From Pseudomonas monteilii NBRC 103158 = DSM 14164 (GTDB lineage: Bacteria; Pseudomonadota; Gammaproteobacteria; Pseudomonadales; Pseudomonadaceae), in NCBI RefSeq assembly GCF_000730605.1, contig NZ_BBIS01000012.1, positions 124,001 to 188,000 on the forward strand: a stretch of 64,000 nucleotides of DNA. Direction: 5' to 3'. Under the pieces are notes generated by a model. The model saw nothing but the letters and a program-made list of their open reading frames with translations. It was not told the DNA's origin and did not search any database. The translations under genes and the position numbers were made by a program. Below are positions 45,933 to 55,229 of the stretch, piece by piece (the first letter of the stretch is position 1; every line of letters starts with the position of its first letter).

Positions 45933-46592
45933 TCACCCCCCTAAAGCAATGATCGCCAGGATCAACAACGCCCCGACGCCCGCCAGTACCACACCGGTCA
46001 ATTGGGTGCGGCCACCGGAGTAGCGCGCCAGCAGCCAGCCCGCCAGGTAAAGCATGGCCAGGGCGACAAGGTGCGACACACGGATCGCTGTGGCGGTGGT
46101 GTCGATCAGCAGGAACGGGATGACCATCGGGAACGTCGCCAGCACCACCAGCAGGAACGTGGCCAAGGCGGCTTTGAAATCATCCAGGCCCAGGCGTGGC
46201 GGCATCGGCCGGGCGACATCGCGCAGCATGCGGTCACGCAGCATCTCCAGCCCGTCTTCATCCAGTGCCAGGCTGACGCGTTCGGGCAGCGCATCGCTAA
46301 TCAATTTGCGCCCCAGGCTGCTTGGCGCAGCCTGCAGGCGGGTCAGCAAGGTACGGCTGCGGGTGCGCTCGGTCCAGGTGCGTAACAGGTAGATGACCGC
46401 ATCGGCCAGGCCCCAGGCCAGGTTGCAACCGAACGCGGCAACCAACATCAGCCGGGCATCTTCGCGCCCTGCCGTAGCCACACTCAGCGAGCCAATGAAG
46501 GTCATGGCCATCAACAAGCCGAAGATGACTTCAGTAATGCGGTCGATCGGCTCCAGAACGCCCCATTTACGCGGTTGCTCATCTCGGCCCAT
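45933..46592 (-). CDS. VIT1/CCC1-like integral membrane protein
   Basis: 219 aa from ATG 46592 (MGRDEQPRKWGVLEPIDRITEVIFGLLMAM), with GGAGAGG upstream. About five membrane segments, two near the N-terminus and three at the C-terminus, flank a charged cytoplasmic middle (LPERVSLALDEDGLEMLRDRML). The layout resembles VIT/CCC1 iron/manganese transporters, but the metal-binding residues are not clearly conserved, so transport is uncertain. Confidence 0.65.
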   Translation of the reverse strand: MGRDEQPRKWGVLEPIDRITEVIFGLLMAMTFIGSLSVATAGREDARLMLVAAFGCNLAWGLADAVIYLLRTWTERTRSRTLLTRLQAAPSSLGRKLISDALPERVSLALDEDGLEMLRDRMLRDVARPMPPRLGLDDFKAALATFLLVVLATFPMVIPFLLIDTTATAIRVSHLVALAMLYLAGWLLARYSGGRTQLTGVVLAGVGALLILAIIALGG

Positions 46593-46712
46593 CACGCCCT
46601 CTCCTCCGTCGATAGTCACTATCGAGAATGGCAATTTCTACCAGGCACCGTGGCCGAATAACCTTGCTCCATCGACTCGCCGCCCACGACCCTGGCCCCT
46701 GGAGCTACCCCA

Positions 46713-46964
46713 ATGAACACCTTGGCTCGCCTGCTGACCGCCACGTTTGCCGTTTTATCCATCGCTGTCATCAGCGGCTGTGCCAGCCACCCTGAATTGC
46801 GCCCGTATACAGCAGAAGAAACTCGCCAACTGCAGTTGGAATCGTTGCAACGCCGTGGCCTTTCCCTGGACGACTACGAGCAGCAACTTCGGGTGATCCA
46901 GCGTGCTGGCAACCTGCCAGTGGTCACCGAAGCCGCCGATGCAGACCGTTCGACCAAAGGCTGA
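46713..46964 (+). CDS. Small putative lipoprotein
   Basis: 83 aa. A signal sequence ends in the lipobox ISGC (Cys at about residue 23), giving a roughly 60-aa lipidated, charged helix (TRQLQLESLQRRGLSLDDYEQQLRVIQ). GGAG precedes the ATG by 7 nt. Located 81 nt before the porin gene on the same strand. Function unknown. Confidence 0.75.
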   Translation: MNTLARLLTATFAVLSIAVISGCASHPELRPYTAEETRQLQLESLQRRGLSLDDYEQQLRVIQRAGNLPVVTEAADADRSTKG

Positions 46965-47045
46965 GTCGTGAAGGCTGCGGTTCCCTGTGCCCACACGCGC
47001 AGGTATGCTCTACCGCTCAACCGCAAGCCTTCCAGGACGGAGACC

Positions 47046-47765
47046 ATGACCAGGCCCCTTCTGTTGCTGAGCGCTTTACTGCTGTTTAGCCCTGTTCTAC
47101 TGGCACAGCAGATCAAACGCGAACTGGGCAGCTTCGACTTCACACTCGGCACCACGCCCTCGCGCACCATGGCCCAAGGCCTTATCTCACCCAGTGCCGT
47201 CGGCGCCTTCCATGGTGGGCTGGACTTAAGCCACCCCAATGGCTGGTACCTGGGCCAGTACGCGCCCAGCATGGGCGTTGCCCCCAACTCGACCCTGCGC
47301 CTGGACAGCTACCTGGGCTACAAGCACCATTTCGACAGCACCTTGGGCTACGAGATGGGGTTGATTCATTATAGTCAGCCGAATATCGCAGGGCCCGACA
47401 GTTATGCCCTGTACGGTGGCATCTCGGTGTTCGGCAGCCGCTTCGGCGGCGCGTTGCGCGATAACCCCGACAACCGCACCGGCACGCTGTTCGCCGATTT
47501 TGGCCAATTGCCGCTGTTCGATGTCGACCTGACCGTAAAGCTTGCCCACCACCAACTGGGTACGCCGTTCACCATTGGCGACGGCGGCCAGGTGACTGCT
47601 TTTTCCGATTGGTCGCTGGAGCTGTCGCGGCCTTGGCTTGGCATCGACCTGAACCTGGTCTACAGCAACTCCAACCTCAGTGGCGGCGGTTGCGATGCGT
47701 ATTCGGGCATGAACACCTATTGCGACAGCGTGGTCACGCTCAAGGCACAGCGCAGTTTCTTCTAG
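47046..47765 (+). CDS. TorF family putative porin
   Basis: 239 aa from ATG 47046 (MTRPLLLLSALLLFSP) with a signal peptide cut near LAQQ. The mature part consists of alternating amphipathic strands (WYLGQYAPSM, YKHHFDSTLGYEMGLIHYSQ, FADFGQLPLFDVDLTVKLAHHQLG) and ends in FF, fitting an outer-membrane beta-barrel. The Gcw_chp/TorF family call is from overall pattern. The substrate is unknown. Confidence 0.75.
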   Translation: MTRPLLLLSALLLFSPVLLAQQIKRELGSFDFTLGTTPSRTMAQGLISPSAVGAFHGGLDLSHPNGWYLGQYAPSMGVAPNSTLRLDSYLGYKHHFDSTLGYEMGLIHYSQPNIAGPDSYALYGGISVFGSRFGGALRDNPDNRTGTLFADFGQLPLFDVDLTVKLAHHQLGTPFTIGDGGQVTAFSDWSLELSRPWLGIDLNLVYSNSNLSGGGCDAYSGMNTYCDSVVTLKAQRSFF

Positions 47766-47787
47766 CGCCGTGGCGCCAGCGCCAAGA

Positions 47788-47937
47788 CTAGCCGCCCAGC
47801 ACCACCACGCACGCAATCAGCAAGCGCAGCGTCAACGGCTCACCAATCAGAGCAACACCGCCCAGAGCGGCAATCACGGGCACACTGAGTTGCAAGGTTG
47901 CAGCCCAATGTTCGCGCAGCGCCTGCTGGCGCGTCAT
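47788..47937 (-). pseudogene. C-terminal fragment of an EamA/DMT transporter
   Basis: 49 codons: WAATLQLSVPVIAALGGVAL followed by IGEPLTLRLLIACVVVLGG. This is the ninth and tenth membrane-helix region of EamA permeases, with the bulk of the gene missing. It begins at an ATG overlapping the ridA-like stop, so a deletion probably joined the transporter's end to the upstream gene. Confidence 0.7.
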
Positions 47938-48347
47938 TGCAGTGCTGCCACAGCCTCGATTTCCACCAGCATGCCGTCCAGTGCCAGCCGTGGCACCGGG
48001 ATCAGGGTGCAGGTCGGTTTCATATGCGGCCCCCATGCCCTGTCAGCCTCCGCTACCCATTGGCGCAGGCGCGCGTCGGAATGTTCGACTATCAGCAAGG
48101 TCAGCTTGAACACCTGGGCCAGGCTGGCGCCTTTCGATGCCAACGCCAACTCCAGGTTGGCCAGCGCTTGGCGGGCCTGTTCGGCAAACAGGGGCGACAG
48201 CTGGCCATCACTGTCCTCTGCGCCCTGACCGGCGATGAACAACAGCCGGCTGTCGGCGCGTACCTCGGCGACGTGGGAATAGGCATTGCCACTGGGATCG
48301 TACAGGCCCTCAGGGTTGCTCAACTGGAACACGGCTGGATGGGTCAC
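47934..48347 (-). CDS. RidA family protein (2)
   Basis: 137 aa. RidA-fold signatures: LFIAGQGAEDSDGQLSPLFAEQARQALANLELAL and VPRLALDGMLVEIEAVA. The conserved Arg position of catalytic RidA differs here, so it may belong to a non-deaminating subgroup. Its stop overlaps the start of the EamA fragment. Substrate unknown. Confidence 0.82.
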   Translation of the reverse strand: MTHPAVFQLSNPEGLYDPSGNAYSHVAEVRADSRLLFIAGQGAEDSDGQLSPLFAEQARQALANLELALASKGASLAQVFKLTLLIVEHSDARLRQWVAEADRAWGPHMKPTCTLIPVPRLALDGMLVEIEAVAALQ

Positions 48348-48536
48348 GACATGCCCTCGATCGGATGGAAGAGTGGCGGAGTATCGGACCTTAAGTTAAC
48401 TCGAGGTCAAGCGCAGCGTAGGATGTTTCGCACAGAAGGCAAACTGATGTGAACCACGCGTCTGTTTGCGCGGCGGCCATCACGCGCTAGATTGCCAAAC
48501 CCGGCACGGAGGCCTGAATCCAACAAGGAAAAGCGC

Positions 48537-48860
48537 ATGAGTAATTTTGATTTCCAGCTGGCCTATACCATCAAGCCGCACACCGCACGCGATGACGCCG
48601 ATGCCGCCCAGGCACGGGTGCATCTGCGGGAAAATCTCGGCCTGGGCACCGTTGAGCACATTGAAACCACCTTGCTTGGTACGGTCGAACTCAAGGGTTC
48701 CACCCTCGCAGAGCGCAAGCTCGAGGCTGAGAAACTGATTCATGAATACATTCATAAAGCGCTCAAGCAGCTGCGTGTGCTGTCGACCGTAAGGTTCTAC
48801 GGCTGCCTGATGGTGAACGGGCTAGGCCCCGCCATACGCTTCGACATCCTGCCCAAGTGA
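48537..48860 (+). CDS. Conserved hypothetical protein
   Basis: 107 aa from ATG 48537 (MSNFDFQLAYTIKP) with AAGGAAAA upstream. Soluble, mixed alpha/beta, with a repeated pattern VELKGSTLAERKLEAEKLIHEYIHKALKQL. No signal or membrane segment. A strong hairpin follows. I do not recognise a functional family. Confidence 0.72.
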   Translation: MSNFDFQLAYTIKPHTARDDADAAQARVHLRENLGLGTVEHIETTLLGTVELKGSTLAERKLEAEKLIHEYIHKALKQLRVLSTVRFYGCLMVNGLGPAIRFDILPK

Positions 48861-48868
48861 GCCTCGCC

Positions 48869-48896
48869 GGCATCAGGCGCCCCCGCGCCTGATGCC
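48869..48896. terminator. Hairpin between convergent genes
   Basis: Perfect 12-bp arms GGCATCAGGCGC and GCGCCTGATGCC around CCCC lie between the stops at 48860 and 48905. The T tract is weak. It probably ends both transcripts. Confidence 0.7.
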
Positions 48897-48904
48897 CGCC
48901 ACCG

Positions 48905-49117
48905 TCACTTTTCCTGCAATACCGCCCTGCCCTTCACCGCCCTGGGCCCGCGCCATGCCCAGAACAGCAACCCGGGGAATGGCGCGTACACCACGAAGAC
49001 GACCCACAGCATCTTGCGTTCGGCGCGCCGCTCACTGCCGATGATGTGCCAGATCGCCCAGACCTCCAGCAGGATGACGAAGGCCGCGATGATGATCCAG
49101 ATCGTTCCGATTTCCAT
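48905..49117 (-). CDS. PLDc_N domain small membrane protein
   Basis: 70 aa from ATG 49117 (MEIGTIWIIIAAFVILLEVWAIWHII). Two hydrophobic helices flank a basic loop SERRAERKMLW, ending in PFPGLLFWAWRGPRAV. This matches the phospholipase D N-terminal membrane module found alone in many small proteins. Function unknown. Confidence 0.8.
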   Translation of the reverse strand: MEIGTIWIIIAAFVILLEVWAIWHIIGSERRAERKMLWVVFVVYAPFPGLLFWAWRGPRAVKGRAVLQEK

Positions 49118-49205
49118 GAGCGCTCTCCCATTTGGCATGTAATGGGTTGGGTTTCAGCAAGCGCCGAGGGTTCAGATTGTTTTGTCTGGCGCCAGGGCAG
49201 CCCAT

Positions 49206-49673
49206 TCAGTGCGGTGCTTTTTCCAGCGCCGACTTCAGCGCCGCCGCATCGGTAAACGCCCGCTGGCCCACCAGCACTCCCTGCTCCAGTTGCAACCACT
49301 GTACCTGGCCATCCTGCCCGGAATAGCGGCTGGCAACGCGCCCTTCACGGTCAAGCAGCACGCGGTAGTTGTATGCGCGCATGGCGGGGATGGCGAACAG
49401 CTTGCTGATGATCGCCGGCATGCGCTGGATGTCGGCAACAAACACAGCATGACGCGCCTCGAGGTAGCCCTTGGGCTGCTCGGCCAGCGCAGCCTTTACC
49501 ATCTTTGCGCCGTCCATGTCGCGCGCCACCAGCAGGATCTGCGTGCCAGCATCAAGCCTGTAGGCGTGGTCATACTGGTCAAGCAGCGTGAACGGTGCCA
49601 GCTTGTCGCCCGGCTCCAGGGCATTGGCCAGCAACGGCAACAGACTGCACAACAGGGCAATGACGTACTTCAT
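49206..49673 (-). CDS. Secreted thioredoxin-fold (YtfJ-like) protein
   Basis: 155 aa from ATG 49673 (MKYVIALLCSLLPLLANA), with a clear signal peptide. GDKLAPFTLLDQYDHAYRLD begins a peroxiredoxin-like fold, and VLLDREGRVASRYSGQDGQVQWLQLEQG follows. No CXXC is present, so redox activity is doubtful. The longer upstream frame overlaps the divergent regulator gene and is not used. Confidence 0.68.
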   Translation of the reverse strand: MKYVIALLCSLLPLLANALEPGDKLAPFTLLDQYDHAYRLDAGTQILLVARDMDGAKMVKAALAEQPKGYLEARHAVFVADIQRMPAIISKLFAIPAMRAYNYRVLLDREGRVASRYSGQDGQVQWLQLEQGVLVGQRAFTDAAALKSALEKAPH

Positions 49674-49830
49674 CAAGAATATCCTCGGTAACAGGGCGCG
49701 GCATGGCCGAAGGGCCAAGCCAGGTAGGTTGCCTGAACGCGACCTGAAATACGACACACCCACCCGGGAGATTGTCTTTCCCCCGGCCAGCCGCCACACT
49801 CTGCGGGCCAGCCAGGAAGCGGAGACCAGA

Positions 49831-50838
49831 GTGCCCACGCCACGTCAGTTCAGCAAGAAGACCAGTACCAGCAACATGCTGCGGCTGAAATCCACGAGCG
49901 CCAATGCCCAGGCCCCGTACAGGGTCGACTTCGTTCTGCTTGAACATTTCTCGATGGCCAGCTTTACCGTCGCCATGGATGTGTTGGTCACCGCCAACCT
50001 GCTGCGCGCGGACAGCTTCCGGTTCACCCCGCTGTCGATGGATGGCGACCGAGTGCTCAGCGACCTGGGGCTGGAGCTGGTGGCCACCGAGCTGTCCGCC
50101 GAGGCGCTGAAGGATCTGGACTTGCTGGTGATCTGCGGCGGCCTGCGCACGCCCCTGAAGTACCCGGAACTCGACCGCCTACTGGACGACTGCGCTGCCC
50201 ACGGCATGGCCCTGGGTGGCCTGTGGAACGGCGCCTGGTTCCTTGGCCGCGCCGGGGTGCTGGACGACTACGGTTGCAGCATCCACCCCGAACAGCGCGC
50301 CAGCCTGTCCGAACGCAGCCCGCAAACGCGCATCACCCCGGCCAGCTTTACCCTCGACCGCGACCGCCTCAGCGCCGCCAGCCCCAATGGCGCCATGGAG
50401 CTGATGCTGGGCCTGGTGCGCCGGCTGTATGGAGATGGCCTGGCCGAAGGCGTGGAGGAAATCCTGTCATTCTCCGGAGCGCGTTACCGTCAGGTTGGGC
50501 CGGGGGCGAAGAAGTCCATGAGCCTGCACCTGCGCACCATCGTCGAACTGATGGAAAACAACCTGGAGGAAACCCTCAGCCTCGACCAACTGGCCGCCTA
50601 CAGCGGGCGCTCGCGACGGCAGATCGACCGGCTGTTCCAGGCCCAGCTGGGCACATCGCCGCGGCGCTACTACATGGAGCTGCGCATCACCAAAAGCCGC
50701 CGCCTGCTGCAGTACTCCGACCTGTCGGTGATGGAAGTGGCAGTGGCCTGCGGGTTTGTTTCGGTGTCGCATTTCAGCAAGTGCTATGCGGCTTACTTCG
50801 GCTACCCGCCTTCGCGGGAGCAGCGGCTGGGCGAGTGA
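49831..50838 (+). CDS. GlxA family transcriptional regulator (DJ-1-like domain plus AraC HTH)
   Basis: 335 aa from a GTG at 49831, which has GGAG 8 nt upstream; ATG 49876 is the alternative (MLRLKSTSANAQAP). The N-terminal DJ-1/PfpI-like domain contains DLLVICGGLRTPL and GGLWNGAWFLGRAGVLDDYG, without the nucleophilic Cys. The C-terminal AraC HTH has LSLDQLAAYSGRSRRQIDRLF and VMEVAVACGFVSVSHFSKCYAAYFG. Members such as GbdR and ArgR sense nitrogen compounds. Targets unknown. Confidence 0.86.
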   Translation: MPTPRQFSKKTSTSNMLRLKSTSANAQAPYRVDFVLLEHFSMASFTVAMDVLVTANLLRADSFRFTPLSMDGDRVLSDLGLELVATELSAEALKDLDLLVICGGLRTPLKYPELDRLLDDCAAHGMALGGLWNGAWFLGRAGVLDDYGCSIHPEQRASLSERSPQTRITPASFTLDRDRLSAASPNGAMELMLGLVRRLYGDGLAEGVEEILSFSGARYRQVGPGAKKSMSLHLRTIVELMENNLEETLSLDQLAAYSGRSRRQIDRLFQAQLGTSPRRYYMELRITKSRRLLQYSDLSVMEVAVACGFVSVSHFSKCYAAYFGYPPSREQRLGE

Positions 50839-50845
50839 GCGCCGT

Positions 50846-51523
50846 TCAGGCGCGTATGTAACGCAGCACGGCGTCGCAGATCATGGCTTTGTGGCGCAGC
50901 TTGATCTCGTCATCGGACAGGTCGATCTGGAAGATCTCGCCAAAGGTGTGGCGGTTCGACACCCGGTAGAAGCAGAACGAGCTCATCAGCATGTGCAGGT
51001 CGATCACTTCGATGCCGCCACGGAAAACCCCTTCCTGCACACCACGGCGCAGGGTGTTGCCCAACGCTTCGAGCACCAGGCTGCTCATTTCACGAATGGC
51101 CGGCGACTGCTTGACGTACTCGCCATAGTGGATGTTTTCAGTGCAGATGATGCGCACGAAATCGACGTTGCGATCGTGGTGATCGAAGGTGAACTCCACC
51201 AGACGACGAATCGCCTGCTCGGCCGGCAGCGACTCCAGGTCCAGGCTTTGCTCGGTCTTGCGGATGTCGCCATACAGCTTGATCAGGCACTCGCAGTACA
51301 ACTGCTCCTTGCTGCCGAAGTAGTAGTAGATCATGCGCTTGGAGGTGGCAGTGCGTTCGGCGATGGCGTCGACGCGGGCGCCGGCCAGCCCTTGCTGGAC
51401 GAACTCGTTGATGGCCGCCTGGAGGATATCCTCGCGCGTTTTCTCGGGGTTGTTCTTGCGCGTTCTGCGCCCCCCTTCGGTTTCAGGCTGGCCGAGGCCA
51501 ACTACGGAATCACTCATACCCAC
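50846..51523 (-). CDS. TetR/AcrR family transcriptional regulator
   Basis: 225 aa (or 223 from MSDSVVG). N-terminal HTH (about residues 28-75) with ILQAAINEFVQQGLAGARVDAIAERTATSKRMIYYYFGSKEQL. The C-terminal ligand domain resembles the family that includes regulators of aromatic and nitrogen catabolism. It ends 8 bp from the GlxA-type gene (convergent). Operator and ligand unknown. Confidence 0.87.
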   Translation of the reverse strand: MGMSDSVVGLGQPETEGGRRTRKNNPEKTREDILQAAINEFVQQGLAGARVDAIAERTATSKRMIYYYFGSKEQLYCECLIKLYGDIRKTEQSLDLESLPAEQAIRRLVEFTFDHHDRNVDFVRIICTENIHYGEYVKQSPAIREMSSLVLEALGNTLRRGVQEGVFRGGIEVIDLHMLMSSFCFYRVSNRHTFGEIFQIDLSDDEIKLRHKAMICDAVLRYIRA

Positions 51524-51655
51524 TCACAGGCTATTTATTGGAATGAGGGGGATTATCCGTGAGCGCGGCCATGCAGGGAAGCGCGCTGTTGGTCGGGTAG
51601 CCATAAAGCCTCACGGGTGGCTGGCCGTGAAATCATTCACGGCAAGCCGCTGGCA

Positions 51656-52537
51656 TCACTCCCGCTGGGCAGTATTGCGCTCCAGCGGCGGGGTCAGGTG
51701 CAGCACGCGGTTGCGCCCGCCTTCGGCCAGCAAGTAACCGCCTTTGCCATCCGCCACGATCGACTGTGGCGCCTTGAGGAAGGTCAGCACGGTGTGCTGA
51801 ACGCCATCGGCGTCAACACGCAGCAGCCGGGCACGGTGGGTGTTGTCTTCGCTGATCCACAGGCCGCGCTGGTCACAGTACAGGAACGTCGGGTTGCGCA
51901 GGCCTTCGACCACCACCGGGTCGCTGCCATCGTCGGACACGGCGCGGACCTTGCCATTGGCCTTTTCGGTGTACAGCAAACGGCCCGCGCAGCGGGTGAG
52001 CCCTTCGGTTTCGGTCAGGCCGGAGCGCAGCACATCGAGCTGGCCGCTGTTCCAGTCGTAACGCATCAAGCGACCATTGCCTTTGCGGTCTTCGATGGCA
52101 TACAGGTGGTCGCCGTCATTCCACAAGCCTTGCACGCTATCGCCGTCGAACAGGGGGGTCACCTGGCCATCGCGGGCCAGGCTGACAGGTGCCCGGCCGC
52201 CTTCCTGACTGAACACCCACCCCCCGTGAGCCGCCGCCATGCCGTCGGGCTTGGACAGGTTGTCGATCACCACGACCCGGTCGCCAGTCGCGGTGATCTT
52301 GAGGATGCTGCCACGGCCATCATCCAGCTCGCGGCTGACCAGCAGGCTGCCATCGGCTTGCGGCAGCAGCGAGGCGGCTTTGGTCACATCGCGGAGCAGT
52401 ACCTCGACATCCCAGCCTGAGGCAGCCTGAACCGGGTAGAAACTCTGCCAGGCGAAAAAGCCCAAGGTGGCGGTAAGCAGGCCGGTGGTGGCAGTCAGGG
52501 CGATGCGGGTGCTGCGCCTGCGCAGGATGTGCGGCAT
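51656..52537 (-). CDS. SMP-30/gluconolactonase-like beta-propeller, exported
   Basis: 293 aa from ATG 52537 (MPHILRRRSTRIALTATTGLL). An N-terminal anchor or signal is followed by a six-bladed propeller: DGSLLVSRELDDGRGSIL, DHLYAIEDRKGNGRLMRYDW, GLWISEDNTHRARLLRVDADG. Such folds cover lactonases and strictosidine-synthase-like enzymes; catalysis is not provable here. Divergent from the sulfonate-binding protein gene, with 197 bp between them. Confidence 0.7.
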   Translation of the reverse strand: MPHILRRRSTRIALTATTGLLTATLGFFAWQSFYPVQAASGWDVEVLLRDVTKAASLLPQADGSLLVSRELDDGRGSILKITATGDRVVVIDNLSKPDGMAAAHGGWVFSQEGGRAPVSLARDGQVTPLFDGDSVQGLWNDGDHLYAIEDRKGNGRLMRYDWNSGQLDVLRSGLTETEGLTRCAGRLLYTEKANGKVRAVSDDGSDPVVVEGLRNPTFLYCDQRGLWISEDNTHRARLLRVDADGVQHTVLTFLKAPQSIVADGKGGYLLAEGGRNRVLHLTPPLERNTAQRE

Positions 52538-52734
52538 GTAGGGGCTCCTCGGGATTGCCGCGATGCTAGCAAGCGAATGTGAAAAAAATGTCGAAGATTG
52601 CAGAGCATTACAAAAACAAAAGGATATAAAAATAACTAAACATTCTAACAAACAGGAATATAAAAATTGAAAGCCAAACGCCACCTCCTTAGGCTGGGTA
52701 CATCGTTTCCCACTCTGTTTCAAGGAGCAAACCC

Positions 52735-53715
52735 ATGCCAACCCGTGCTTTCTCTCCCCTGCGCCGGCTGCTGATCGGCGGCCTGCTGGCCAGTGTCGCC
52801 AGCGCCCTGCTGCCTTGGTCCGAAGTTCTGGCCGACGATGCCAAGACCCTGCGCATCGGCTACCAGAAGTTCAACAGCATCAACATCCTCAAAGGCAGCC
52901 GCGCCCTGGAAAAAGCGCTGGCACCGCAAGGTGTAACCGTAAGCTGGCACGAATTTGCCGCCGGCCCGCAGTTGCTCGAAGCCCTGAGCACGGGCGCCAT
53001 CGACCTGGGTCATGCCGCCGATGCGCCGTCTGTGTTCGCCCAGGCCGCCGGTAAGCCGGTGGTGTACCTGGCCGCCGAACAACCCTACCCGCGCGGCATC
53101 GGCCTGGTGGTGCGCGAGCAGGACCACCTGGCCAGCGTGCAAGACCTGAAAGGCAAGCGCGTGGCCACCGGCCGCGGCTGGAACGCCCAGTACCTGCTGG
53201 CCGTAGCGCTGGAGCAAGCTGGCCTTACCTACAAGGACATCACCCCCGCCTACGTCAACAACGCCGCCGACGCCGTGGCTGCCCTGCAGTCCGGCAGTGT
53301 CCAGGCCGTCACCCTGTGGGACCCGTTCCTCGCCGCAGCAGAAAGCCAGCCTGGCCTGAAGAACCTGCGTGACGGCAGCGGCCTGTCCAACAACCGGACG
53401 TTCTACCTGTCCACCGCCAGCTATGCCGATCAGCACCGTGCGCTGCTGAAAACCTTCTTCAGCGAACTGGGCAAGGTCAGCCAGTGGGCCAACGCCAAGC
53501 CTGCCGAGGTTGCCGCGCTGCTGGCGCCGCAACTGGGCATCAGCGCCAACGTGCTGGAAGTGGCCAGCGAACGGCGTAACTACAATGCCGTGGCCATCAC
53601 CCCGCAGATCATTGCCGAACAACAGAAACTGGCCGATACCTTCCAAGGCCTGGGCCTGATTCCACGCAAGCTCCAGGTGGCCGACGCGGTCTACCCGGCT
53701 TCCGTGTTGCCTTGA
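52735..53715 (+). CDS. SsuA-like sulfonate/taurine ABC substrate-binding protein
   Basis: 326 aa. The twin-Arg-like N-terminus (LRRLLIGGLLASVASALLP) ends in a signal cut near VLA-DDAK. The mature part follows the NMT1/SsuA pattern: LRIGYQKFNSINILKG, EALSTGAIDLGHAADAPSVFAQAAGKPVVYLAAE, RVATGRGWNAQYLLAVALEQAGL. It should bind an organosulfur compound in the periplasm. No permease or ATPase gene lies nearby; the next gene is an FMN monooxygenase. Confidence 0.85.
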   Translation: MPTRAFSPLRRLLIGGLLASVASALLPWSEVLADDAKTLRIGYQKFNSINILKGSRALEKALAPQGVTVSWHEFAAGPQLLEALSTGAIDLGHAADAPSVFAQAAGKPVVYLAAEQPYPRGIGLVVREQDHLASVQDLKGKRVATGRGWNAQYLLAVALEQAGLTYKDITPAYVNNAADAVAALQSGSVQAVTLWDPFLAAAESQPGLKNLRDGSGLSNNRTFYLSTASYADQHRALLKTFFSELGKVSQWANAKPAEVAALLAPQLGISANVLEVASERRNYNAVAITPQIIAEQQKLADTFQGLGLIPRKLQVADAVYPASVLP

Positions 53716-53731
53716 GCGGAGCGCAGCCACC

Positions 53732-55123
53732 ATGCCCCGCCCGATCCGCTTCAACGCCTTCAGCATGAACGCCGCCAGCCACCAGTCCCCCGGCCTGTGG
53801 CGCCACCCGCGCAACACCAGCGTGGCATTCAACCGCCTGAGCTACTGGACCGACCTGGCTCGCCTGCTGGAGCGCGGCCTGTTCGACGCCGTGTTCATCG
53901 CCGATGTGCTGGGCATCTACGATGTCTACCAAGGCGGGCCCGACGCCGCCTTGCGCGGCGGTGTGCAGGTGCCGGTCAACGACCCACTGCTGCTGGTACC
54001 GGCCATGGCCGGGGTCACCGAGCACCTCGGTTTCGGCGTTACCTTTTCGCTGACCTACGAACACCCCTACCCCTTTGCCCGGCGTATGTCCACGCTCGAC
54101 CACCTGAGCAATGGCCGGGTTGGCTGGAACATCGTCACCGGCTACCTCGACAGCGCCGCACGCAACCTCGGCCTGGCGCGCCAGCTGGGCCACGACCAGC
54201 GCTACGACCTTGCCGAAGAGTACCTGCAGGTGCTGTACAAGCTATGGGAAAAAAGCTGGGACGACGACGCCGTGCTGCTGGAGCGTGACAGTGGGCGCTA
54301 TATCGAACCTTCGCGGGTGCACCCTATCAACCATGTGGGCGAGCACTTCCAGGTGCCCGGCATGCACCTGTGCCAGCCCTCGCCACAACGCACGCCGGTG
54401 CTGTTCCAGGCCGGTGCTTCGGCACGTGGCCAGCAGTTTGCCGCGCGACATGCCGAATGCGTGTTCATCAGCGGCCCGACGCCCACGGTATTGCGCCGCT
54501 ACGCCGACGGCATCCGCCAGGCGAGCGAGGCCGCCGGGCGGGATCGTGATGAGGTGCTGATCTACGCCCAGGCGCTGTTGATCGTCGCCCCCACCCGGGA
54601 AGAAGCCGAGGCCCGCTTCGCCGAATATCGTCGCTACGTCGACCTGGACGCTGCCCTGGCACTGCTGTCGGGCTGGACCGGCATCGACTTTGCCGGCCTC
54701 GACCCCGACGCGCCGATCGAGTATGTCGAAAACGATGCCGGTCGCGCCGCGCTGGCCGCGTTCACCGCCGCCGACCCCAAGCGCCGCTGGACCGTGCGCG
54801 AGGCCGCCGAATTCGTTGGCCTGGGTGGTCGCGGGCCGGTGCTGGTCGGCTCAGCCAGCGAGGTCGCCGACCAGTTGGAAAACTGGCTGGACCAGACCGG
54901 CATCGACGGCTTCAACCTGACCTATGCCGTGCAGCCGGACGACCTTACCCATGTCGTCGATTTGCTGGTGCCCGAACTGCAACGCCGTGGCCGCTACCCT
55001 TCGCGCTACACCGAGGGCACCTTGCGCCACAAGCTGTTCGGCCAAGGCGACCAGCTGCCGGCACAGCACGTTGGGCGTCAGGTTGACATTCAGATATCAA
55101 ATACCGGGTATTCCAACATTTAA
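53732..55123 (+). CDS. NtaA/SnaA/DszA family FMN-dependent monooxygenase
   Basis: 463 aa, bacterial-luciferase-like TIM barrel. Visible signatures: NAFSMNAASHQSPGLWRHPR, STLDHLSNGRVGWNIVTGYLDSAARNLG and [25 protein letters not shown], all characteristic of NtaA/SnaA/SoxA/DszA. It needs reduced FMN from a separate reductase, not found here. Located 16 nt after the SsuA-like gene. It is likely a sulfonate, sulfone or related desulfurising enzyme; the substrate is inference. Confidence 0.88.
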   Translation: MPRPIRFNAFSMNAASHQSPGLWRHPRNTSVAFNRLSYWTDLARLLERGLFDAVFIADVLGIYDVYQGGPDAALRGGVQVPVNDPLLLVPAMAGVTEHLGFGVTFSLTYEHPYPFARRMSTLDHLSNGRVGWNIVTGYLDSAARNLGLARQLGHDQRYDLAEEYLQVLYKLWEKSWDDDAVLLERDSGRYIEPSRVHPINHVGEHFQVPGMHLCQPSPQRTPVLFQAGASARGQQFAARHAECVFISGPTPTVLRRYADGIRQASEAAGRDRDEVLIYAQALLIVAPTREEAEARFAEYRRYVDLDAALALLSGWTGIDFAGLDPDAPIEYVENDAGRAALAAFTAADPKRRWTVREAAEFVGLGGRGPVLVGSASEVADQLENWLDQTGIDGFNLTYAVQPDDLTHVVDLLVPELQRRGRYPSRYTEGTLRHKLFGQGDQLPAQHVGRQVDIQISNTGYSNI

Positions 55124-55229
55124 TTTGTGGATGCCACGCGCTCGACCCTATTCTGTCGCCACATCCCCTGCGCCGCACCGGCCGGTGCGGTTCACGGCAT
55201 GGGGAGAGAACAACAAGTCGAGACCGTCC

